A stretch of 41,196 bases of DNA from Nocardia carnea NBRC 14403 (GTDB lineage Bacteria > Actinomycetota > Actinomycetes > Mycobacteriales > Mycobacteriaceae). The notes below the pieces were generated by a model. The model had not been told where the DNA came from, made no database searches, and worked only from the letters and a program-made list of their open reading frames with translations. Every line of letters starts with the position of its first letter. The stretch's first letter is position 1. Location: NCBI RefSeq assembly GCF_000308515.1, contig NZ_BAFV01000113.1, forward strand, positions 1 through 41,196, written 5' to 3'. The translations under genes were made by a program, and so were the position numbers. Below are positions 30,652 to 38,100 of this stretch, piece after piece.

Positions 30652-31797
30652 ATGACCACACCCCAAATCGACGTGATCGTCGTGGGCGCCGGGCCGGTCG
30701 GCCTCACCGCCGCGATAGTTCTCACCCAGCACGGGTACCGGGTTCGGGTCGTCGACGATCAGGCCGCCGGTGCGAACACCTCCCGCGCCGCCGTCGTACA
30801 TTCGCGCACCCTCGAAATCCTCGAGCCCTACGGCGTCGTCCCGGCACTGGTCGACCGCGGAGTGCCGATCCCGCGCTTCACTATTCGCGACCGGGACCGG
30901 GCTCTGGTATCGGTACCGTTCGCGGGCCTGCCCACCCCCTACCCCTACACGCTGATGATCTCGCAGGCCGATACGGAAAGATTCCTGCTGGCCCGAGCGA
31001 CCGAACTCGGAGTCGTCGTGGACCGCCCGGCCACCGTGACGGCCATCGTCCAGGACGACAATTCGGTCACCGCGACGTTGTCCGGCGGCGAATCGGTATC
31101 GGCCCGCTATCTGATCGGCGCGGACGGGATGCACAGCACCGTGCGCAAGCAGGCGGAGATCGGATTCACCGGCGGTAGTTACGCGGAATCGTTCGTCCTG
31201 GCCGATATCCGCTTGACCGGAGGTATCCCACGCGACGAGGTGATCCTCTACTTCTCCCCGGCGGGCCTGGCAGTGGTGGCGCCGCTACCCGGCGATATGT
31301 ACCGGGTGGTCGCTGTCGCCGACGACGCACCACACGATCCGGATACCGGGTTCGTGCAGCGGCTGCTGGACGACCGTGGCCCGCGCGCCGTTCCGGCGGT
31401 GGTCACGGAGGTGGTGTGGGGTTCGCGCTTCCGCGTCCACCACCGCCTCGCCGACAGTTATCGGCGCGGCCGGATCCTGCTTGCCGGTGACGCCGCCCAT
31501 GTCCATTCGCCGGCCGGTGGCCAGGGAATGAACCTCGGTATCGAAGACGCCGTGACCACCGGCCGGATGCTGTCCCGGGTGCTGCAGGGAGAGGCCGCGA
31601 CGCTGCTCGACGGGCATGCAGCCGCGCGGCGCACCACCGCCCGCGCGGTGATGTCGACCGCGGGGCGGCTCACCGATGCCGCCACGATGCCGGCCGCCGC
31701 TCGCCCGATACGCAATATCGGGCTGCGTATCGCCGGAGCCGCGCCGATCGTCCGGCGCCGGCTCGCCTACCGGTTGTCCGGGCTCGATCGCCGCTGA
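30652..31797 (+). CDS. FAD-dependent aromatic hydroxylase-like monooxygenase
   Basis: A 381-residue class A flavoprotein monooxygenase (PF01494). FAD motif GAGPVG is at 12-17, the DG motif is in YLIGADGMHSTVR (Asp158), and the GD motif GRILLAGDAAHVHSPAGGQG has Asp280. It would hydroxylate an aromatic or polyketide-like substrate with NAD(P)H and O2. ATG 30652 has AGGTGA 5 nt upstream; ATG 30631 is less supported. Expression is probably controlled by the divergent TetR through the two palindromes. It is followed after 42 bp by a gene of unknown function in the same direction. Confidence 0.9.
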   Translation: MTTPQIDVIVVGAGPVGLTAAIVLTQHGYRVRVVDDQAAGANTSRAAVVHSRTLEILEPYGVVPALVDRGVPIPRFTIRDRDRALVSVPFAGLPTPYPYTLMISQADTERFLLARATELGVVVDRPATVTAIVQDDNSVTATLSGGESVSARYLIGADGMHSTVRKQAEIGFTGGSYAESFVLADIRLTGGIPRDEVILYFSPAGLAVVAPLPGDMYRVVAVADDAPHDPDTGFVQRLLDDRGPRAVPAVVTEVVWGSRFRVHHRLADSYRRGRILLAGDAAHVHSPAGGQGMNLGIEDAVTTGRMLSRVLQGEAATLLDGHAAARRTTARAVMSTAGRLTDAATMPAAARPIRNIGLRIAGAAPIVRRRLAYRLSGLDRR

Positions 31798-31839
31798 ACC
31801 GGAACCCGAACCCGAACCATTCATCCCGAGGAGCCTGCC

Positions 31840-32580
31840 ATGCGCGTCGTCAACGAACACCAGGCAATCAAAGCCCGCCTCGCAGATCCCACCGGTAATG
31901 GGTTCCTGCTGCTCGCCGCCGAGATCGGTGACTGGGCCGGGCCCCTACCGCGACCTTCGTCGGCACGCCGCCGGATCCTGGCACGGATCGGCCGGCCGCT
32001 CGAGCGGCTGGCCGCCCGGCACGATGTACTCGAGGTGACGGCCTTCCGTGCCGCACTACGCCCTCCGGGGGAAGGCGCGCAGATCCTTCGGGACGCCGGT
32101 GTGCCACCCGCCCGCTTCGATATCGTCGTGCTCGTCAGGTCGGAATCGGTGGCCGGCCTCGCTGCCATCCGCACCGATCCGGACTGGCTCGAGCCGGTCG
32201 GCCTGCTGCAAGAGTCGGCCCGCCGCACCCATCTCGTCGCGGCGAGCGGTCCTGCCCGGATCGCCGATGTCGACCACGGCCCCGACCACTGGTTTCTGTT
32301 CAACTATTTCTACGGCGACGATCCCCGGACGGTGCACGATATCTGGGAGTACACCGCCGGCTGGTTCCAGCGGAAGACGGCGCTGCCGAATTCGGCACCC
32401 ATGCGCCCGCTACCGGGTGAGCCCGCCGGCTACACGTTGATCAACCACGCATCGTGGCCGGCGCTGCGCACCTTCCTGCCCGGACTACTGCTGCGGCCGA
32501 CATTCCGCTCCTTCGTCCTCGCGAATTTCGCCGCGAACGGTATCGCCGCTCAGCCGATCATCTACCGGCGACTGCACTGA
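31840..32580 (+). CDS. Conserved-looking protein of unknown function
   Basis: A 246-residue soluble protein with GAGGAG upstream of ATG 31840. I do not recognise a named domain. Its second half contains distinctive segments: DHWFLFNYFYGDDP, HDIWEYTAGWFQRKTALPNS, INHASWPALRTFLPGLL and NGIAAQPIIYRRLH. Aromatic and charged residues are well spread and codon use is like its neighbours, so it is a real gene. Following the FAD hydroxylase in the same direction it may act on the same substrate, perhaps as a heme- or ligand-binding partner; that is a guess. Confidence 0.75.
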   Translation: MRVVNEHQAIKARLADPTGNGFLLLAAEIGDWAGPLPRPSSARRRILARIGRPLERLAARHDVLEVTAFRAALRPPGEGAQILRDAGVPPARFDIVVLVRSESVAGLAAIRTDPDWLEPVGLLQESARRTHLVAASGPARIADVDHGPDHWFLFNYFYGDDPRTVHDIWEYTAGWFQRKTALPNSAPMRPLPGEPAGYTLINHASWPALRTFLPGLLLRPTFRSFVLANFAANGIAAQPIIYRRLH

Positions 32581-32886
32581 GCAGCCCCGCCGTGCACCCA
32601 CTTGTTCCAGCCGGGATCAGCCGTGGGCGGTGCGGATCGATCGCTGTTGTGGGCCTGCGCTCGGACGCCGATCCGGAGCGAATGTTCCCCGAGGGGCGTG
32701 ATGGCGGTTATATGGATTGCCCGGAGATCGCCAGGGCATCCCGCGGATGTGGATCTCACGGCGCTTTCTACCGTGCCGGAAGCTCGTGGGCATCGGTAAT
32801 ACTACGGCGCGGCCGGATCACAGGGCTGTGAACTGCCTCGAATCTCGTCTACCGATTCCGCATAACGCCGCCCGCTACGGCCGGGA

Positions 32887-32904
32887 GCCGGAAAATTTTC
32901 CGGC
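32887..32904. promoter_or_regulatory. Perfect 18-bp palindrome
   Basis: GCCGGAAAATTTTCCGGC reads the same on both strands with no spacer, so it looks like a protein-binding site and not a terminator. It lies 6 bp before the candidate promoter. Confidence 0.6.
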
Positions 32905-32910
32905 GGCCCT

Positions 32911-32935
32911 GTTTGCCCGGAAACGTCCCGGGTAG
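32911..32935 (+). promoter_or_regulatory. SigB/SigF-like promoter
   Basis: GTTT (32911-32914), a 15-bp spacer, and GGGTAG (32930-32935) resemble the GTTT-N14-17-GGGTA(T/C) consensus of actinobacterial general-stress sigma factors. It would give a 5' leader of about 230 nt for the PRC-barrel gene. Confidence 0.55.
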
Positions 32936-33171
32936 TTGCCGGGATGTAGCCGATCGGCACTCCGCACTGAGTGCCCGGCGGTTACCCGAAAAGAGCCGAT
33001 GCCGCGCCCGATGCGGAACCGAACACCGGGAGCGGCGAGCACGCCGAATCGCGGCGGCGACCGGCACCCGGGCCGGGGACAGCCACCCCCGAAGCGCCCG
33101 GATCCGGGACCGGTCCGCGTGACGCGACTCGGTTCGCCGATCACGTATCGGACGAGAAGCTAGGAGGAGTC

Positions 33172-34011
33172 ATGGCTCAACAGGTGGAAGAACTGATCGG
33201 AGACGCCGTCTACGATCTGGACGGCGACAAGATCGGCAAGGTGAAGCGGGTCTACGTCGACAATTCTTCCGGCGCCCCGACCTGGGCGTCGGTGAGCACC
33301 GGACTGTTCAAGGACGATTCACTGGTACCGCTGGCCGGCGCCCAGCTGCGGCAGGACACCAGCGAACTGCAGGTCCGGGTGCACAAGGAAGCGGTCAAAT
33401 CCGCGCCGCATCTGGAACACGACGGCCTGATCAGCCGCGAATCCGAGGACGAACTGTTCGTCCACTACGGGATCGACCCCGGTCACGCCGGCTGGGAGGA
33501 CTACGGGCGGCACGCCGAGCGCCCCGGCGGTGAGACGACCGGTATGGGCACAGCAGCCGGTATGGGTACCGCCGCCGGTATGGGCACCGCTGCGGGTACG
33601 GGCACCGCTGCGGGCATGGGCGGAACCACCGCATCGCCCGCGGACCGGGAATCCATGGTGCGCTCGGAGGAACGCCTCGACGTCGGCACCGAACAGCAGG
33701 AGTCCGGCCGGGCGCGGATGCGTAAATACGTGGTTACCGAGGAACAGTCGGTCACCGTGCCCACCAGCCACGAGGAGGTGCACGTCGAACGGGAACCGAT
33801 CACCGACCCCAATGCGGTGAATGCGGACCTCGGTGACGAAGAACGCGAGGTCACACTGCACGAAGAGCGGGTGACCGTGAACAAGGAATCCGTCCCGGTC
33901 GAACGGGTCCGCCTCGCGGTCGACGAGGTCGAGGACGAACAGACCGTCTCCGATACCGTCCGCAAGGAACGGATCGAGACCGAAGGAACCGATCGCGACG
34001 ACCGTCGCTGA
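33172..34011 (+). CDS. PRC-barrel / DUF2382 stress-type protein
   Basis: A 279-residue protein. Residues 8-75 form a PRC-barrel (LIGDAVYDLDGDKIGKVKRVYVD). Residues 124-150 are a Gly/Met/Ala linker of GMGTAA repeats. Residues 163-272 are a DUF2382-type region with alternating acidic/basic strands (SVTVPTSHEEVHVEREPI, VTLHEERVTVNKESVPVERVRL). ATG 33172 follows AGGAGG. Proteins of this build are typically induced by general or desiccation stress in actinobacteria and Deinococcus; molecular role unknown. The SigB/SigF-like promoter upstream fits that. It ends at a classical terminator. Confidence 0.9.
   Translation: MAQQVEELIGDAVYDLDGDKIGKVKRVYVDNSSGAPTWASVSTGLFKDDSLVPLAGAQLRQDTSELQVRVHKEAVKSAPHLEHDGLISRESEDELFVHYGIDPGHAGWEDYGRHAERPGGETTGMGTAAGMGTAAGMGTAAGTGTAAGMGGTTASPADRESMVRSEERLDVGTEQQESGRARMRKYVVTEEQSVTVPTSHEEVHVEREPITDPNAVNADLGDEEREVTLHEERVTVNKESVPVERVRLAVDEVEDEQTVSDTVRKERIETEGTDRDDRR
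33541..33612 (+). repeat. 18-bp tandem repeats, four units
   Basis: Four 18-bp units (33541-33558, -33576, -33594, -33612) plus a partial fifth code GMGTAA repeats, with one GTGTAA variant. The copy number is likely to vary between strains. Confidence 0.9.
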
Positions 34012-34024
34012 GTCACACACGCCG

Positions 34025-34058
34025 AGGGATCCCGGGTGACAGACCCGGGATCCCTTTT
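34025..34058 (+). terminator. Rho-independent terminator of PRC-barrel gene
   Basis: A perfect 13-bp stem (34025-34037 with 34043-34055), loop GACAG, is followed by T's through 34058. It starts 14 bp past the stop. Confidence 0.92.
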
Positions 34059-34209
34059 CGTCGAAAACCCCGCCCTGCTCTGTATTCGTCGACCGTCGTA
34101 GCGGAGAGCAGATGTCCCGGTGTGCGAACGCGCCATCGGCTGCACCGATGACTTTTCGGTGCAGCTGCCGTCCCTACGTCCGGATGAACCGGCAGACAGG
34201 AGTGCAGGC

Positions 34210-35064
34210 ATGGCAGGACCGTTGAAGACCTCGGTGCGGGCAAACGGTGTCGCTCTCGGCGTCGAGAGCTTCGGCCGCGACGACGATCCGCTGGTCGTGC
34301 TGGCCGGTGGCACAACACTGTTGTCCTGGCCCGATGTGCTGTGCGAGCAGCTCGCCTCGGCCGGGCGGCGTGTGGTCCGCTACGACTTGCGCGACTCCGG
34401 CGCATCGACGACCCTGGACCCGGAGAACCCGGCATACGACCTGCGGGATCTCGTCGCCGACACGGTCGCGCTGGTCGAGCTACTCGGTGCCCGGACCGCC
34501 CACCTCGGCGGGTTCGGCGTCGGCGGGATGGTCGCTCAGGTCGCCGCGCTGGACCACCCGGACACGTTCTCCGCACTGACCCTCGTCGCCACCCGGCCGG
34601 TGGCCCCGGGCCCCGTCGACGAGGACCTGCCCGATCACGATCCTGCGGTCTTGGGGGCGATCTTCTCCCGCCCACAGCCGGACTGGACCGACCGCGACGC
34701 TGTCGCGGCGTTCGCCGCCGAGGGTGCAGAGCCGATGGGCGACGATCCGCAGCAGGCGCGTGCGACGGCGGCCCGGATCTGGGACCGGACACCGTCGAGC
34801 GATCCCGCGGTACACCAGGCGAACCAGCTCGGGATGGTGTTCTCCCGGATCGACTGCGCCCCGCGCTGGCGGGAGCGGCTCGGTGAGCTCGATATGCCTG
34901 CGCTCGTGGTGCACGGCCGCGCCGACCCGTTCTTCCCGGTCGGCAACGGCGAGGCCCTCGCCGCCGAAATCCCCGGGGCGCAGCTACTCGTTCTCGATGA
35001 CATGGGTACCGCCTTGCGCGACGCTTCGGCCGAGCGGGTCGCTGCCGCCATGCTCGCCCTGTAA
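34210..35064 (+). CDS. Alpha/beta-hydrolase-fold protein lacking catalytic Ser and His
   Basis: A 284-residue alpha/beta-hydrolase-fold protein similar in layout to the RdmC-like esterases (VRYDLRDSGASTT, then MVAQVAALDHPDTFSALTLVATRP). The nucleophile elbow, normally G-x-S-x-G, reads GFGVG at 101-105, so the serine is Gly103. The late MGH-type motif reads DMGTAL, so the histidine is Thr267. Only Asp239 in HGRADPFFP remains. The frame is intact with a normal ribosome binding site (AGGAG) and codon use, so it is an expressed non-hydrolytic protein or one with a different chemistry, not a pseudogene. ATG 34210 is chosen over upstream frame starts. Confidence 0.85.
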   Translation: MAGPLKTSVRANGVALGVESFGRDDDPLVVLAGGTTLLSWPDVLCEQLASAGRRVVRYDLRDSGASTTLDPENPAYDLRDLVADTVALVELLGARTAHLGGFGVGGMVAQVAALDHPDTFSALTLVATRPVAPGPVDEDLPDHDPAVLGAIFSRPQPDWTDRDAVAAFAAEGAEPMGDDPQQARATAARIWDRTPSSDPAVHQANQLGMVFSRIDCAPRWRERLGELDMPALVVHGRADPFFPVGNGEALAAEIPGAQLLVLDDMGTALRDASAERVAAAMLAL

Positions 35065-35134
35065 CCATCCGGACAAGAGGCATCTCGAACCGGCGGATCG
35101 CACGACACAGCCCTGTGGTGGGCGGCGATACCGG

Positions 35135-38100
35135 TTACGCATCCTGCTCGACCTCGGCGGGTTCGGCGTTCTCCGCCTCGGTGAGCGATTCCTGTTCGCC
35201 GCCGGGCAAAGCCGGGGTCTCGGCGCGACTCGTTCCCACGCCGGGAAGCAGCCGTGGGAGCAGGGTGGAGCCCGCGGTGGCACCTGCCGCCGCTGTGGTC
35301 GCGACCGACCAGCCGATCGGGCCGAGCGGGGTACAGCCGAAGTAGGCCCCCAGCCCCGGTGTCATGACGACGATCCCCAGCACCGCACCGCTGGCGGCGG
35401 TGGTGACCCAGACCAGTGGGCTGCGGTAGCCGGCGACCAGGGTCTGGCCCAGCTGGGTGCCGATCAGCGCGACCAGCCCGATGGTGTCGGCGCGCCGCTG
35501 GGTGCCGGTATAGCGGCCGACCAGCCACGCGGCGGACGCACCGGTCGCGGTCGCGACACCGCGGACGGCGATCGTCCGGATGAGATCGGATCCGAGGCTG
35601 GCCGGTGGGATGGCGGCGAGCTGACGTGCCCGCTCCTCCACCCAGTCCGGGTCATCCTGTGTTTCGACACCTTCCTGGCCACCGGCGAGGGCGAGCGCCA
35701 GGGCCGGGAACATATCGGTGAGCAGGTTGACCAGTAGGAACTGGCGGGTGCCCAGCGGTGCCCGGCCGCCGACCGCGGTCCCGAACAGGGTGAACGCGAT
35801 CTCGCCGGCGTTGCCGCCGACCAGCACCGCGACCGAATCGGCGACCCGCTGCCACATACTGCGGCCCTCGACCAGCGCGTGCAGCAGGGCCCGCGGGTCG
35901 GGTTCGGTGAGTACCAGATCGGCGGCATTGCGGGCGGCCGCCGATCCGTGCGCGGCGATACCGATCCCGATATCGGCGGTGCGGATGGCGGCCGCATCGT
36001 TGCTGCCGTCACCGGTCATTCCCACGACATGGCCGCTACGGCGCAGCGCCGTGACGATCCCGACCTTCTGCTCCGGGTCGATACGGGCGAATACGGTGCT
36101 GCGTTCGATCAGTTCCCGCCGCTCGGTGTCGTCGAGTTCGTCGAGGTCGGCGCCCGTGGTGACTGTGCCCACGGTGATGCCGAGCTGCCGGGCGACCGCG
36201 GCCGCGGTGACCGGGTGGTCGCCGGTGATCATGCGGACACCTACGCCGTTGTCCTGCAGCGCGCGAACGAGATACGGGGTCTGCGGGCGCGGTGTATCGG
36301 CGATTCCCAGGAACCCGAGCAGCGTGAGTTCCTCGACGGCGTTCTCCATATCCTGCGGATGTTCCGGCAGGTCGCGGCGGGCCACCACGAGGACCCGCAG
36401 ACCCTGTTCGGCGAGGTCGTGCACCGTGGCATCGGCGCGTTCACGCAGCTCGTCGGTCAGCGCCGGATCCGGTTTCGTACCGGTACGCACCCGCGTGCAG
36501 CGCGGCAGGACGACCTCCGGTGCGCCTTTGACCATGAGCCGCAGTTTGTGCGCGGTCTGACCGAAGGCCGCGGCGTATCCGCGGTTGGATTCGAACGGGA
36601 TCTCGTCGAGGGGGTCCCAGCGGTGCGCATCGGATCCGAGTGTTTCGGCGGCGTCGAGGACGGCTCGATCGGTGGCATGCAGCACCGGCCCGTCGTCGGG
36701 TTCGGGGCAGGCCCGGGCGGCGGCCCGCAACAACCGCTGCGCCGTGGCGGAATCGCTGTCGGGCCGCCATTGCTCGTCGAGATCGGCGAGTGCGGTGAGC
36801 CGCAACCGGCCCTCGGTGAGGGTGCCGGTTTTGTCGAAGCACAGTTCGTCGACCCGGCCCAGGGCCTCCACCGCGCGGTTGGCGCGGACCAGCACCCCGT
36901 AGCGGGACAACCGCCGCGCGGCCGCGAGCTGCGCCACCGTCGCCACCAGGGGCAACCCTTCGGGTACCGCAGCCACTGCCACCCCGACACCGTCGGAGAT
37001 CGCCGCGCGCAAGGTGCGCCCGCGGAGGCCGCCGAGCGCGGTCACGATCGCGCCGCCGGTCAGTGTCAGCGGTAGCGCGCGATCGGTGAGCGAGCGCAAC
37101 TGCGCCTGCACACCACCCTTGTCCGGTGGTACTGCACCGGCGGTTGCACGGCCGGCCTGGGTATCGGCGCCGACCGCGACGACCACCGCCACCGCGGAAC
37201 CGCTGACCACAGTGGTGCCTTCGAAAACGAGGCAGGCGCGATCGCCGACAGCGGCGCCCGGCGTGGCCTCGACGCCTTTGGGGACCGTCACCGATTCCCC
37301 GGTCAGCCCGGATTCGTCCATCTCCAGGTCCTCGGTGCGCAGCAGTCGCGCGTCGGCGGGCACCACCTCGCCCGCACGGACGACGAATACGTCCCCGATC
37401 TCCAGGCAGTCGGCGGGCACCTCGGGCCCCGCCGGTTCCGCGGCGCCGATGTCGGCCCGGTCGATCACCCGGCCGGTCAACCGCTCGCCTTCGAGGAGTT
37501 CCTGCAATTCGTTCTCCGCGGCCTGCCGCTGACGGGCGGAGATCATGGCGTTCACGGCGAGCACGGAAGACAGCAGTACGGCATCGGAAGGCGCACCGAG
37601 AATCGCGGTCGCCACCGCCCCCACGCCGAGCACCGGAGTCAGCGGATCGGCCAGTTCGCGCCGCATATGGCCGAGATAGCCGGTGACCGGCGCGAGCGCG
37701 TTCGTTATTGCACCGCGGCCGGCAGGTTCGCCGGTCTGCCGCTGCGCCGGGTCCGTCGGCTCCGGCAACCGGGACAGCACCTCGTCCGGTTCGAGCGCAT
37801 GCCAGGGCAACAGCGGTGCGGGCGCGCCCACGATATGCGGCCGGGCGGCCCGCAGCCCGGTCACCGCGCCGTTGAACAGTCCCGCGAAATTCGCCGCGAT
37901 CATCGGTGCGGTCCGGGACCGGGTGGCCGGTGCGGCGGCCAGGATCAGCCCGGTGAGGCTGCACGCCGACAGCGCCAGGGTGCGACCGCGTTCGCTGACC
38001 TGCCGCGCGGGCCCGACCGCCGCCAGAGTGCGCCGCACCTGCTCCAGGTTGCGGCACAACAGATCCGCCGACCACGGCACATGGATACCGCCGCCTTCGC

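Larger units (their letters stand above)
32581..33171. other. Intergenic region upstream of the PRC-barrel gene
   Basis: No gene was recognised between the hypothetical protein and the PRC-barrel gene. It contains the 18-bp palindrome and the SigB/SigF-like promoter listed separately. An in-frame upstream extension of the PRC-barrel frame from 32971 is open, but the strong ribosome binding site at 33162-33167 argues for the later start. Confidence 0.6.

Noticed and set aside
32971..33171. 67-codon in-frame N-terminal extension of the PRC-barrel protein
   Set aside because: AGGAGG directly before ATG 33172 and the family start at the PRC-barrel favour the shorter form; kept only as something to test.
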